A stretch of 64,000 nucleotides of DNA from VBDM01 sp049802235 (GTDB lineage: Bacteria; Pseudomonadota; Gammaproteobacteria; Burkholderiales; SG8-39), in contig JBARMB010000055.1 of assembly GCA_049802235.1 (NCBI GenBank), positions 1 through 64,000 on the forward strand. The letters run 5' to 3'. Positions within the stretch are counted from its first letter, which is position 1; the number at the start of each line of letters is the position of its first letter. The notes beneath the pieces are model-generated. The model searched no databases. It was not told the DNA's origin and saw only the letters and a program-made list of their open reading frames with translations. Of this stretch, positions 8,254 through 16,436 are shown piece after piece. The translations under genes and the position numbers were made by a program.

Positions 8254-9192
8254 ATGAGAATTGCCTTCATCGTCGATCCGCTGCCCTCGTTCAAGATCGA
8301 GAAGGACTCGACCTACGCCATGATGGTCGAGGCGGCGAAGCGCGGCCACGAGCTGCATTTCATGCTGCAGGAAGGCGTGCTGTGGAAAAACGGCCGCGTC
8401 ATCGGCGAGAACAGCCAGCTCACCCTGACCGGAAAAAGAGAGCCCTGGTACCGCGCCGCGCCGACGCAGCAGACGCCGCTCGCGGAGTTCGACGCGGTGC
8501 TGATGCGCAAGGATCCACCCTTCGACGCCGAATACCTCACCAGCACCTGGCTGCTGGAACTGGCGCAGCGCGAGGGCGCGAAGATCTTCAACGATCCGCG
8601 CGCGCTGCGCGATCACAGCGAGAAGCTGGCGATTGCCGAGTTCGCGCAGTTCGCCGCGCCGACGCTGGTGACGCGCCTGGAAAAGGAACTGCAGGAGTTC
8701 ATCGACGCCAACGGCGACGTGGTGCTCAAGCCCCTCGACGCGATGGGCGGGCACTCGGTGTTCCGCGTCACCGACCGCGATCCCAACCGCAACGTCATCA
8801 TCGAGACCCTCACCCAGTACGGCGCCAAATCGATCATGGCGCAGCGCTACATTCCGGAGATCCGCGACGGCGACAAGCGCATCCTGCTGATCGCGGGCAG
8901 GCCCGTTCCGCACTGCCTCGCGCGCATCCCCAAGCCGGGCGAGTCGCGCGGCAATCTCGCCGCCGGCGGCACGGGCGTGGCGCGGCCGCTTTCTGCACGC
9001 GACCGCGAAATCGCCGACGCGCTCGGGCCGGAGCTCGCGCGCCGCGGCCTGCTTCTCGTGGGGCTCGACGTGATCGGCGACTGGCTCACCGAAATCAACG
9101 TCACCAGCCCCACCTGCTTCCAGGAAATCACGCAGCAGACCGGCTTCAACGTCGCCGGGATGTTCCTCGACGCGCTCGAAGCAGCGGGCTAG
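8254..9192 (+). CDS. gshB: Glutathione synthetase
   Basis: A 312-residue ATP-grasp ligase that adds glycine to gamma-glutamylcysteine. The N terminus MRIAFIVDPLPSFKIEKDST is the GshB start, followed by DAVLMRKDPPFD near residue 84. The ATP-grasp core has DVVLKPLDAMGGHSVFR near residue 155, MAQRYIPEIRDGDKRIL, and the metal site LTEINVTSPTCFQEI near residue 280. Length is normal for the family. It lies in one direction with gshA, 89 bases apart, forming a glutathione operon. The spacer holds a repeat hairpin rather than a clear promoter. Confidence 0.96.
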   Translation: MRIAFIVDPLPSFKIEKDSTYAMMVEAAKRGHELHFMLQEGVLWKNGRVIGENSQLTLTGKREPWYRAAPTQQTPLAEFDAVLMRKDPPFDAEYLTSTWLLELAQREGAKIFNDPRALRDHSEKLAIAEFAQFAAPTLVTRLEKELQEFIDANGDVVLKPLDAMGGHSVFRVTDRDPNRNVIIETLTQYGAKSIMAQRYIPEIRDGDKRILLIAGRPVPHCLARIPKPGESRGNLAAGGTGVARPLSARDREIADALGPELARRGLLLVGLDVIGDWLTEINVTSPTCFQEITQQTGFNVAGMFLDALEAAG

Positions 9193-9297
9193 ATGGCGGG
9201 CGCAGGGCCGGCGTTCGCGATGCCCGAACAGGCAGTCCCCCCTTACCGAAATTCCGTCGGCGCTGCAAAATGGGGCTTGCATGGCGCGGAGCGCCGT

Positions 9298-9384
9298 CAT
9301 TTTCCTGGAGTCCGTTTCAGAATGACTGAAACGGACTCCAATATAGGGCAGCATGGGGGGGTGTTCCCCTCATTTTGTAACCGG
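9298..9384 (-). repeat. Hairpin-rich repeat element, copy 1
   Basis: Read on the minus strand this stretch aligns over its whole length to 17090-17177 (both begin CCGGTTACAA and share TCATTCTGAAACG). It aligns in its core to 11990-12069. A perfect 15-base-pair stem lies at 9306-9320/9326-9340 with a 5-base loop. It occupies much of the gshB-to-IIA gap and ends 23 bases before the IIA start codon, in the antisense direction. The element belongs to no family I can name. Confidence 0.7.
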
Positions 9385-9407
9385 AGCTTGTTGCCGCACT
9401 GAACACC

Positions 9408-9821
9408 ATGGTCGGAATCCTCATCGTTTCCCACGGCGCCTTCGGCGAAGCGCTGATTCACTGCGCCGGCCACGTCCTCGGCAAGCGCCCGCAGCAGATG
9501 CACCCGCTCGGCGTAACGATCCACGACGACCCCGAAGCGATCCTGCCGCAGGCTCTGGAGCTGGTGCGCCAGCTCGACACCGGGGAAGGCGTGCTGGTGC
9601 TCACCGATGTGCTGGGCGCGACGCCTTCGAACATCGCCACCCGGCTGCTCGCACCCGGCAGGGTGGAAGGCGTGTCCGGGGCGAGCCTGCCGATGCTGAT
9701 CCGCGCGCTCACCTACCGCGACGAGCCGCTTGCGACGGTCGTGGACAAGGCGGTGAGCGGCGGCCGCGAAGGGGTCGTGCGTCTCAATACCGATATCTGC
9801 AATGCCGCAAACCGAGGTTGA
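9408..9821 (+). CDS. PTS mannose-family EIIA domain protein
   Basis: A 137-residue single-domain EIIA of the mannose superfamily. The phosphorylatable His is His9 in GILIVSHGAFGEAL. VLVLTDVLGATPSNIA near residue 65 is the second family motif. It would accept phosphate from HPr. No EIIB or EIIC is encoded nearby, so in betaproteobacteria of this layout it is taken to be a regulatory phosphorelay protein rather than a sugar importer. The 3' end overlaps ptsH by 20 bases. There is no close Shine-Dalgarno before ATG 9408. Confidence 0.92.
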   Translation: MVGILIVSHGAFGEALIHCAGHVLGKRPQQMHPLGVTIHDDPEAILPQALELVRQLDTGEGVLVLTDVLGATPSNIATRLLAPGRVEGVSGASLPMLIRALTYRDEPLATVVDKAVSGGREGVVRLNTDICNAANRG

Positions 9822-10071
9822 AATCGTCAACCGGCTCGGGCTGCACGCGCGCGCCTCGGCCAAGCTCACGCAGGCGGCGAGCGGCTTCGCCGCGGAGGTA
9901 TGGCTGTCGCGCAACGGCCGGCGCGTGAACGCGAAGAGCATCATGGGGGTGATGATGCTCGCCGCGGGCCAGGGCAGCCGCATCGTCATCGAAGCCGAGG
10001 GGAAGGACGCCGATGCGGCGCTCGCCGCGATTACGAAACTCATCGCCAGCCGCTTCGGCGAGGCGGAATAG
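9802..10071 (+). CDS. ptsH: Phosphocarrier protein HPr
   Basis: An 89-residue HPr. The active His is His15 in NRLGLHARASAKL and Ser46 is present in NAKSIMGVMML, the site used by HPr kinase where that enzyme exists. ATG 9802 lies inside the IIA gene, 20 bases before its stop, indicating translational coupling. It carries phosphate from EI to EIIA-type proteins. The next gene, ptsI, begins 6 bases downstream. Confidence 0.96.
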   Translation: MPQTEVEIVNRLGLHARASAKLTQAASGFAAEVWLSRNGRRVNAKSIMGVMMLAAGQGSRIVIEAEGKDADAALAAITKLIASRFGEAE

Positions 10072-10077
10072 GCGGCG

Positions 10078-11832
10078 ATGAAACCCATCGAGCCCTTGCA
10101 GGCGGCCGGCGCCAGTTTCACGCTGCACGGCGCCGGCGTGGCCGGCGGCATCGCCATCGGCCATGCCCATCTCATTTCGGCCGCGCGTCTCGAAGTCGCC
10201 CACTACGAAATCGCTCCCGGGGAAATCGACGCCGAGGTGCGGCGCTTCGACCGCGCGGTCGAGCAGGTACGCGGAGAGCTCACGGGCCTGCAGGCGAGCG
10301 TGTCCGCGTCCGCGCCGCCGGAAATGGGTGCTTTTCTCAACCTGCACGCCATGCTGCTCAACGACGCCAATCTGTCGGCGGTGCCGCGCGAGCTGATCCG
10401 CACCCGCCGCTGCAACGCCGAGTGGGCGCTGGTGCAGCAGATGGAATACGTCGCAGCGCAATTCGAGGAGATCGAGGACCCGTACCTGCGCGAGCGCAAG
10501 CACGACGTCGAACAGGTGGTCGAGCGGGTGCTGAAGGCGATGCTCGGCACCGGCCACGCCCCGGCCGCGCTCTCGCAGGAAGAAGACCTGATCGTGGTGG
10601 CGCACGATTTGTCGCCGGCGGACATGATCCTGTTCAAGCAGCACCGGTTCGCCGGCTTTGTCACCGACCTGGGCGGCGTCACTTCGCACACCGCCATCGT
10701 CGCCCGCAGCCTCAACATCCCGGCGATCGTCGGCCTGCATCACGCGCGCAGCATGGTCCGCGAGGGCGAGCTGCTGATCGTCGACGGCCGCGAAGGCGTG
10801 CTGATCGTCAACCCGGACAAGCCGGCGCTCGCCGAATACCGGCGCAAGAGCCGCGGGATCGAACTCGAGCGGCAGAAGTTGGGGCGCCTGCGCACGACCC
10901 GCGCCGCCACCCTCGACGGCGTGCCGATCGAGCTGCACGCCAACATCGAGCTGCCGCAGGACGTGGACGAGGTGAAGGAGGCCGGCGCCACCGGCATCGG
11001 CCTGTTCCGCAGCGAATTCCTGTTCCTCAACCGCGACGACCTGCCCTCCGAGGACGAGCAGTTCGAAAGCTATCGCCGGGTGGCGCAGGCGATGGAAGGC
11101 CGGCCGGTGACCTTGCGCACGCTCGACCTCGGCGCCGACAAGAGCATCACCGGCGCCGGCCGCGTCGGGCCCAACCCGGCGCTGGGACTGCGCGCCATCC
11201 GTTTCTGCCTTGCCGAGCCGCAGATGTTTCTCACCCAGCTGCGCGCCATCCTGAGGGCGTCGCACCACGGCAAGATCCGCCTGCTGATCCCGATGCTCGC
11301 CCACGCTCACGAAATCGAGCAGACGCTCAATGCGGTTCGCCAGGCAAAAGAGGCGCTGGACGACCAGGGAATCCCCTACGACCGCGCCATCGAGATCGGC
11401 GGCATGATCGAAGTGCCGGCGGCGGCGCTGTCGCTGAAGTACTTCATCCGCAGGTTCGACTTCCTCTCGATCGGCACCAACGACCTGATCCAGTACACGC
11501 TCGCGATCGACCGCACCGACGACGCCGTCGCGCACCTGTACGATCCGCTGCACCCGGCGGTGCTGCATCTGGTCGCCCACACCATCCGCACGGCCAGGCG
11601 CGCCGGGACCCCGGTTGCCGTGTGCGGCGAGATGGCGGGCGATTCCGCCATGACGCGGCTGCTGCTCGGTTTCGGCTTGCGCCAGTTCTCGATGCATCCG
11701 GCGCAGTTGCCGGCGATCAAGCAGCAGGTGCTGCGCACCCGCATCGAGGAGGTGGAGGCTCTCGCCGGCCGCATCTGCCGCGCCCACGATCCCGAGAAGG
11801 CTCGCGCCCTGCTCGCCAGGCTGAATGCCTAG
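10078..11832 (+). CDS. ptsI: PTS enzyme I, phosphoenolpyruvate-protein phosphotransferase
   Basis: A 584-residue enzyme I. The N-terminal HPr-binding and swivelling domain carries the active His204 in LGGVTSHTAIVAR. The C-terminal TIM barrel binds PEP through GLFRSEFLFLNR, LRTLDLGADK, FLSIGTNDLIQYTLAIDR and PVAVCGEMAGD. It takes phosphate from PEP and passes it to HPr His15. It completes the IIA-HPr-EI operon, the soluble half of a PTS. A 262-base gap with repeats follows before metX. Confidence 0.96.
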   Translation: MKPIEPLQAAGASFTLHGAGVAGGIAIGHAHLISAARLEVAHYEIAPGEIDAEVRRFDRAVEQVRGELTGLQASVSASAPPEMGAFLNLHAMLLNDANLSAVPRELIRTRRCNAEWALVQQMEYVAAQFEEIEDPYLRERKHDVEQVVERVLKAMLGTGHAPAALSQEEDLIVVAHDLSPADMILFKQHRFAGFVTDLGGVTSHTAIVARSLNIPAIVGLHHARSMVREGELLIVDGREGVLIVNPDKPALAEYRRKSRGIELERQKLGRLRTTRAATLDGVPIELHANIELPQDVDEVKEAGATGIGLFRSEFLFLNRDDLPSEDEQFESYRRVAQAMEGRPVTLRTLDLGADKSITGAGRVGPNPALGLRAIRFCLAEPQMFLTQLRAILRASHHGKIRLLIPMLAHAHEIEQTLNAVRQAKEALDDQGIPYDRAIEIGGMIEVPAAALSLKYFIRRFDFLSIGTNDLIQYTLAIDRTDDAVAHLYDPLHPAVLHLVAHTIRTARRAGTPVAVCGEMAGDSAMTRLLLGFGLRQFSMHPAQLPAIKQQVLRTRIEEVEALAGRICRAHDPEKARALLARLNA

Positions 11833-11954
11833 GCCCGCCGTCGGTGCGCTGCGGAAAATTGACCGCCCGGCGTTTATCGGGTAACTTGGGTTCCGCGCCG
11901 ATTTGACGATCAGCTTGCAGGCGCCGCCGGCCGGGGCCGCGCGAAAAACAAATA

Positions 11955-11984
11955 TTGCTAAAGCGAGGGCGACCCGTTTAGCAA
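11955..11984 (+). repeat. Inverted repeat upstream of metX
   Basis: TTGCTAAA (11955-11962) and TTTAGCAA (11977-11984) form a perfect 8-base inverted repeat, with an inner GGG-CGA-CCC. It lies about 110 bases before metX and could be an operator or the first hairpin of the leader. No known regulator site is recognised. Confidence 0.5.
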
Positions 11985-11989
11985 CTGAT

Positions 11990-12069
11990 GAACGATACGA
12001 GGGGACACCTCCCCTCGTGCTCCCCTGAATTGGGAGCCGTCACAAGAACCCGTGACGGCGTTTTGAAGG
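11990..12069 (+). repeat. Hairpin-rich repeat element, copy 2 (metX leader)
   Basis: Three hairpins follow each other: CGAGGGG/CCCCTCG with a 6-base loop, GCTCCC/GGGAGC with a 7-base loop, and GCCGTCAC/GTGACGGC with an 8-base loop followed by GTTTTG. The core (ACACC, CCCTCGTGCTCCCCTG, GGGAGCCG) matches the copy at 17090. It ends 25 bases before the metX start, so it would be in the metX leader RNA. Confidence 0.7.
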
Positions 12070-12094
12070 AAAGGCTGAACGGGTTTTTCATTTT

Positions 12095-13246
12095 ATGGCG
12101 CCGGAAAACGACAGCAAGCCGCGCTCGGTCGGCGCGGTCACTCCGCAGGTCATGCATTTCAGCGAGCCGCTCCGCCTCAGAAGCGGCGCGGTGCTGGATG
12201 CCTACGACCTCACCTACGAGACCTATGGCACGCTCAACGCGGCAAGATCGAACGCGGTGCTCGTCTGCCACGCGCTGAACGCGGCGCACCACGTTGCCGG
12301 CTACTACGACGCCGATGATCCGGACAGCGTCGGCTGGTGGGACAACATGATCGGCCCCGGCAAGCCGGTCGACACCGGGAAATTCTTCGTCGTCGGCGTG
12401 AACAACGTCGGCGGCTGCTTCGGCTCGACCGGCCCGAAAAGCGCGAATCCCGCGACGGGCAAGCCCTACGGCTCGTCGTTTCCCGTCGTCACCGTCGAGG
12501 ACTGGGTCGACGCGCAGGCGCGCCTGGCCGGCCGGCTCGGCATCGATGCGTTCGCCGCGGTGATGGGCGGCAGTCTCGGCGCAATGCAGGCGCTGCAATG
12601 GACCCTCAGCTATCCGGATCGGATCCGCAACGCGATCGTGGTCGCCGCCGCGCCCAAACTCTCGGCGCAGAACATCGCCTTCAACGAAGTGGCGCGCCAG
12701 GCGATCACCACCGACCCGGATTTCCACGGCGGGGATTACTACGAGCACGGCGTGGTGCCGCGCCGCGGCCTGCGCCTGGCGCGCATGATCGGGCACATCA
12801 CTTATCTGTCCAACGACGCCATGATGGAAAAGTTCGGCCGCAGCCTGCGCTCGGGCTCGATCGGCTTTCATTTCGACGTCGATTTCGAGGTCGAGTCGTA
12901 CCTGCGTCACCAGGGCGACAAGTTTTCCGAGTATTTCGACGCCAACACCTATCTGCTGATCACGCGCGCGCTAGACTATTTCGATCCCGCGGCCGATCAC
13001 GGCAACGACCTGTCGCGGGCGCTGTCGCCGGCGAAGGCGCGCTTCCTCGTCGTTTCGTTCACCTCCGACTGGCGCTTCTCGCCCGAGCGCTCGCGCGAGA
13101 TCGTCAAGGCGTTGCTCGACAATCGCCGCGACGTTTCCTACGCCGAAATCGACGCGCCCCACGGCCATGACGCGTTTCTGCTCGACGATCCGCGCTATCA
13201 CGCCCTGGTGCGGGCGTATTTCGACAACATCCACGCCGCGCCATGA
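12095..13246 (+). CDS. metX: Homoserine O-acyltransferase
   Basis: A 383-residue alpha/beta-hydrolase-fold enzyme that acylates homoserine in methionine synthesis. The nucleophile is Ser160 in VMGGSLGAMQALQW. The catalytic Asp is probably in FTSDWRFSPERS and the His in DAPHGHDAFLLDD. The family signature NNVGGCFGSTGP is intact near residue 103. Proteobacterial MetX proteins paired with MetW commonly use succinyl-CoA although they resemble acetyltransferases, so the acyl donor is left open. ATG 12095 is preceded by GAAGGAAAGG. It overlaps metW by 4 bases. Confidence 0.95.
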   Translation: MAPENDSKPRSVGAVTPQVMHFSEPLRLRSGAVLDAYDLTYETYGTLNAARSNAVLVCHALNAAHHVAGYYDADDPDSVGWWDNMIGPGKPVDTGKFFVVGVNNVGGCFGSTGPKSANPATGKPYGSSFPVVTVEDWVDAQARLAGRLGIDAFAAVMGGSLGAMQALQWTLSYPDRIRNAIVVAAAPKLSAQNIAFNEVARQAITTDPDFHGGDYYEHGVVPRRGLRLARMIGHITYLSNDAMMEKFGRSLRSGSIGFHFDVDFEVESYLRHQGDKFSEYFDANTYLLITRALDYFDPAADHGNDLSRALSPAKARFLVVSFTSDWRFSPERSREIVKALLDNRRDVSYAEIDAPHGHDAFLLDDPRYHALVRAYFDNIHAAP

Positions 13247-13872
13247 CCGACAGCGAACAGGCCCGCATCACGCTCTCGGGCCGCCCGGATTTCGAGGCCA
13301 TCGCCGCCTGGGTGCGGCCGGATTCGACCGTGCTCGACCTCGGCTGCGGCGACGGGCTGCTGCTGCGCTATCTCGGGGAGACGCGCAACGCGCGCGGCTA
13401 CGGCATCGAGATCGCCGACGACAACGTGCTCGCGTGCGTGAAGAACGGCGTGAACGTCATCCAGAGCGACCTCGAGCGCGGGCTGGCGGGCTTCGACGCC
13501 GGCTCGTTCGACTGCGTGATCCTGTCGCAGACGCTGCAGGCGATGCGCCACACCGAGGAGATCGTGCTGGAGATGCTGCGCGTGGGGCGCGAGGCGGTGG
13601 TCTCCTTCCCCAACTTCGGCCGCTGGGACCTGCGCCTGCAGGTGGCGCTGGGGAGAATGCCGGTGTCGCAGGATCTGCCCTATCAGTGGTACAACACTCC
13701 CAACGTGCACCTGTGCACCATCGCCGACTTCGAGGCGTTCTGCGCCGATCACGGCATCCACGTGATCGAGCGCGTCGCGCTGCACCGCGGCCGGCCGGTC
13801 GGCGCCTTCGCCAATTTTCTCGGCAGCCTCGCCGTCTACCGCATCGAGAGGCAGCGGCGGGATTCAACCTGA
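13243..13872 (+). CDS. metW: Methionine biosynthesis protein MetW
   Basis: A 209-residue class I methyltransferase-fold protein. Motif I is VLDLGCGDGLLLRYL near residue 30, then GYGIEIADDNV and FDCVILSQTLQAMRH. PYQWYNTPNVHLCTIADF is typical of MetW. The protein is required for full activity of the MetX partner in several proteobacteria; a methyltransferase reaction has not been established. The ATGA overlap with metX indicates coupled translation. The length is normal. Confidence 0.94.
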   Translation: MTDSEQARITLSGRPDFEAIAAWVRPDSTVLDLGCGDGLLLRYLGETRNARGYGIEIADDNVLACVKNGVNVIQSDLERGLAGFDAGSFDCVILSQTLQAMRHTEEIVLEMLRVGREAVVSFPNFGRWDLRLQVALGRMPVSQDLPYQWYNTPNVHLCTIADFEAFCADHGIHVIERVALHRGRPVGAFANFLGSLAVYRIERQRRDST

Positions 13873-13914
13873 AGGGCCTCAACCGCGTCACGGTGGCGCG
13901 CGGCCGTCCGGGAG

Positions 13915-14160
13915 AATGCATCGATTTACGATGTCGCCATCATCGGCGGCGGCCACACCCGGGGGCCGAGGTGCGCTCGCCATCTCGCCGGCGCCGGCAC
14001 CGTGAGCCCGCTCAAGCCGAAGATCATCCGCGAGTTGCGGCTCTCGATCCACGGGTTGAAGATCGTCGAGCGGCCGTGCGTCAATTTCACGCCGCTGCCG
14101 GACGGCGACTGGTTCAGGCCGGGGCCGACGCCGACGGACGTCCGGCGCGAGCTCGAGTGA
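13915..14160 (+). pseudogene. Remnant of a phytoene-dehydrogenase-like FAD oxidoreductase
   Basis: One frame encodes IYDVAIIGGGHTRG, the start of an FAD-binding Rossmann fold. It then jumps directly to VSPLKPKIIRELRLSIHGLK and FTPLPDGDWF, segments that in the PYROXD2/phytoene-dehydrogenase family come after a further 50-60 residues. The frame then ends at TGA 14160 after an unrelated tail. About 80 codons remain of a family of about 530. There is no proper start codon in frame. I read this as an internally deleted and truncated gene relic in the metW-ampG gap. Confidence 0.7.
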
Positions 14161-14184
14161 TTCCCGAAGCGCGATGCGGAACCG

Positions 14185-15435
14185 TCAGGCCGGCCCGGGC
14201 GCGGCCTTCGCGGCGAACGCAATTTCCTCGCGCAGCAGCCACACGAGCGCGAGTCCGGGCAGCGCCGCGAAAAACGTGAGCGCGAAGAAATTGGCCCAGT
14301 CCATGAGTGCGACCAGCTCGCCGGTGACGGGCCCGAACAGCACGCGCCCAAGCGAGGCGAGCGCCGAGAGCAACGCGTACTGCGTCGCCGAGAAGCGGTG
14401 ATTGCACAGCGCCATCGCCAGCGCGACAAACGCCGCGGTGCCCATGCCGCTGGCGAGGTTCTCGAACGCCACGGTGAATACCAGCAGCGGATAGCTCTTT
14501 CCCGCCCAGGCAAGCACGGCGAACGACAGGTTCGATATCGCCTGCAGCACGCCGAAGAGCATGAGTGCGCGAACCAGGCTCATGTTGACCATCAGCAGGC
14601 CGCCCACAAGCGCGCCGGTCACGAGCGATGCGAAGCCGAGCCATTTGTTGACCACGCCGACCTCGGTAAGGCTGAAGCCGACGCCGCGGATCAGGAACGC
14701 GGTGGTGAGCGTCCCGGCAAGCGCATCGCCGAACTTGTACAGCATGATCAACAGCAGCAGGCTGACCGCGCCGGGGCGCGAGAAGAATTCCCTGAGCGGC
14801 GCCACCACGGCGTCGGTGAGAGTGCGCGGCGTGTCCGGCGGGGTGGCCGGCTCCGGCGCAAGGAGCGAGGCGAGGATGCCGAGCGCCATCAGCACGGCCA
14901 TGAGGAAATAAGTCGAGCGCCAGCCGACCTGGTCGGCGAGAACGAGCGCCAGTCCGCCCGAAGCGAGCATGGCGATGCGGTAACCGAGCACGCCCACCGC
15001 CGCGCCCATGCCGCGCTCCCTGGCCGGCAGCAGATCCGTGCGGTAGGCATCGACGACGATGTCCTGCGAAGCCGACGCAAACGCGATCCACAGCGCCAGT
15101 GCGCCGAGCTGCCAGATGGCATGACCGGGCGAGGCGGTACCCATTGCCGCGATGCCGAGCACGAGGCCGAGCTGCGTTAACAGCATCCAGCCGCGCCGAC
15201 GCCCGAGAAACGGCGGAATGTAGCGGTCAAGCAGCGGCGACCAGAGGAATTTCAACAGATAGGGAATGCCGATCCAGGAGAACCAGGCGATGGTCTGGAT
15301 ATCGATGCCGGCGACGGTGAGCCAGGCCTGCAGCGTGCTGCCGGTGAGCGCGAGCGGCAGTCCCGAGGAAAATCCCAGCACGAGGATCGCCGCAAGCCGC
15401 GGACTGCGGAAAACCTCGGCGTAGGGCGAAGGCAT
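14185..15435 (-). CDS. ampG: AmpG-type muropeptide permease (MFS)
   Basis: A 416-residue major facilitator protein with 12 hydrophobic segments. The N terminus SPRLAAILVLGFSSGLPLAL, then LLKFLWSPLLDRY and GRRRGWMLLTQ, and SQDIVVDAYRTDLL are AmpG hallmarks. The family imports GlcNAc-anhydro-MurNAc peptides released by cell-wall turnover. ATG 15435 is preferred over an upstream in-frame ATG, because the extension would run through a TACAAT-containing promoter-like stretch. It faces the metW operon tail-to-tail across the oxidoreductase remnant. Confidence 0.92.
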   Translation of the reverse strand: MPSPYAEVFRSPRLAAILVLGFSSGLPLALTGSTLQAWLTVAGIDIQTIAWFSWIGIPYLLKFLWSPLLDRYIPPFLGRRRGWMLLTQLGLVLGIAAMGTASPGHAIWQLGALALWIAFASASQDIVVDAYRTDLLPARERGMGAAVGVLGYRIAMLASGGLALVLADQVGWRSTYFLMAVLMALGILASLLAPEPATPPDTPRTLTDAVVAPLREFFSRPGAVSLLLLIMLYKFGDALAGTLTTAFLIRGVGFSLTEVGVVNKWLGFASLVTGALVGGLLMVNMSLVRALMLFGVLQAISNLSFAVLAWAGKSYPLLVFTVAFENLASGMGTAAFVALAMALCNHRFSATQYALLSALASLGRVLFGPVTGELVALMDWANFFALTFFAALPGLALVWLLREEIAFAAKAAPGPA

Positions 15436-15489
15436 GCGCGATTGTAACCTGCCGCCCGCGCTCATCCGTGGATCGGCGGACGCGGCGTG

Positions 15490-15636
15490 ATGTACCATCG
15501 GCCGGAAGTGAAACGCCGACACCCCAGAGCCGCGGTGCCTGGTGGATTCGCGCTGTTGCCGGTGTTTGCCTGGTGGCTCGACCAGCGCCGCAGGCGCCGG
15601 CTGATCGAGCATCAAAGCGCGGGCCGCAGCGACTAG
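15490..15636 (+). CDS. Possible 48-residue small membrane protein
   Basis: ATG 15490 to TAG 15636 encodes a basic N terminus (KRRHPRAA), one hydrophobic stretch (VPGGFALLPVFAWWL) and a very basic segment (DQRRRRRLIEHQ). The stop codon overlaps that of xth on the other strand through CTAG. The third-codon GC is high and the positive-hydrophobic-positive pattern is protein-like, but no family is recognised. It could be chance. Confidence 0.35.
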   Translation: MYHRPEVKRRHPRAAVPGGFALLPVFAWWLDQRRRRRLIEHQSAGRSD

Positions 15637-16409
15637 AGATCCGCGTCGTAGTCGATCGTAAGCGGGGCGTGGTCCGAGAATCTCTTGTCCTTGTAGATCG
15701 CGACCTTCTTCGCCTTCGCCGCGACGCCGGGCGTGGCGATCTGGTAGTCGATTCGCCAGCCGACGTTCTTCGCCCAGGCCTGGCCGCGGTTCGACCACCA
15801 GGTGTACTGCTCCGGCCGCGGATCGATGCGGCGGAACACGTCGACCCACCCTACCTTGTCGAACACCCCGGTCAGCCAGGCGCGCTCCTCCGGCAGGAAG
15901 CCCGAGTTCTTGCGGTTCGAGCGCCAGTTCCTGAGGTCGATCTCCTTGTGGGCGATGTTCCAGTCTCCGCACAGGATTAATTCGCGGCCTTCCGCCTTCA
16001 TTTTTTTCAGCAGCGGCAGGAATTCGCGAAGGAAGCGGAATTTCGCCTGCTGCCGCTCCTCGGAGCTCGATCCCGACGGCAGGTAAACGGAAACCACGGA
16101 AAGCTGGTCGTAATCGGCGCGCAGGAACCGTCCTTCGGGGTCGAACTCGCGGCTGCCGAAGCCGAGCGCCACCCTCTCAGGCTTGGCGCGCGAGTAGAGT
16201 GCCACGCCGCTGTAACCCTTCTTTTCCGCGCAGTTGAACCAGGCATGGAAACCCTTCGGCGCGAGGATGGCCTCGGCGAGGTCCTGTTCGTGCGCCTTCA
16301 CCTCCTGCAGGCAGACGACGTCGGCGCGCTGGCGTGCGAGCCATTGCGGGAAGCCCTTGGCGAACGCCGAGCGGATGCCGTTGAGGTTGAGCGTGATTAT
16401 GCGTAACAT
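15633..16409 (-). CDS. xth: Exodeoxyribonuclease III
   Basis: A 258-residue endonuclease/exonuclease/phosphatase-fold repair enzyme that cuts at abasic sites. Motifs in order: ITLNLNGIRSA at the N terminus, VVCLQEVKAHEQD with the metal Glu, SGVALYSR, ILCGDWNIAHKEIDL with catalytic Asp and Asn, NVGWRIDYQ, and FSDHAPLTIDYD with the catalytic Asp-His pair. The start ATG 16409 leaves only 27 bases to the divergent pyrE, so the two share a compact control region. Confidence 0.95.
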   Translation of the reverse strand: MLRIITLNLNGIRSAFAKGFPQWLARQRADVVCLQEVKAHEQDLAEAILAPKGFHAWFNCAEKKGYSGVALYSRAKPERVALGFGSREFDPEGRFLRADYDQLSVVSVYLPSGSSSEERQQAKFRFLREFLPLLKKMKAEGRELILCGDWNIAHKEIDLRNWRSNRKNSGFLPEERAWLTGVFDKVGWVDVFRRIDPRPEQYTWWSNRGQAWAKNVGWRIDYQIATPGVAAKAKKVAIYKDKRFSDHAPLTIDYDADL

Positions 16410-16436
16410 TTCGCGATCTTCATCCGGAATCTCCGC

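Noticed and set aside
11955..12069. Known SAM riboswitch upstream of metX
   Set aside because: The conserved cores of SAM-I, SAM-II and SAH riboswitches as I know them are not present, and part of the leader is a dispersed repeat.
14185..15972. 595-codon reading of the ampG frame
   Set aside because: The AmpG homology begins at 15435. The extra residues are antisense to the small ORF and to the xth region, and have no transporter character.
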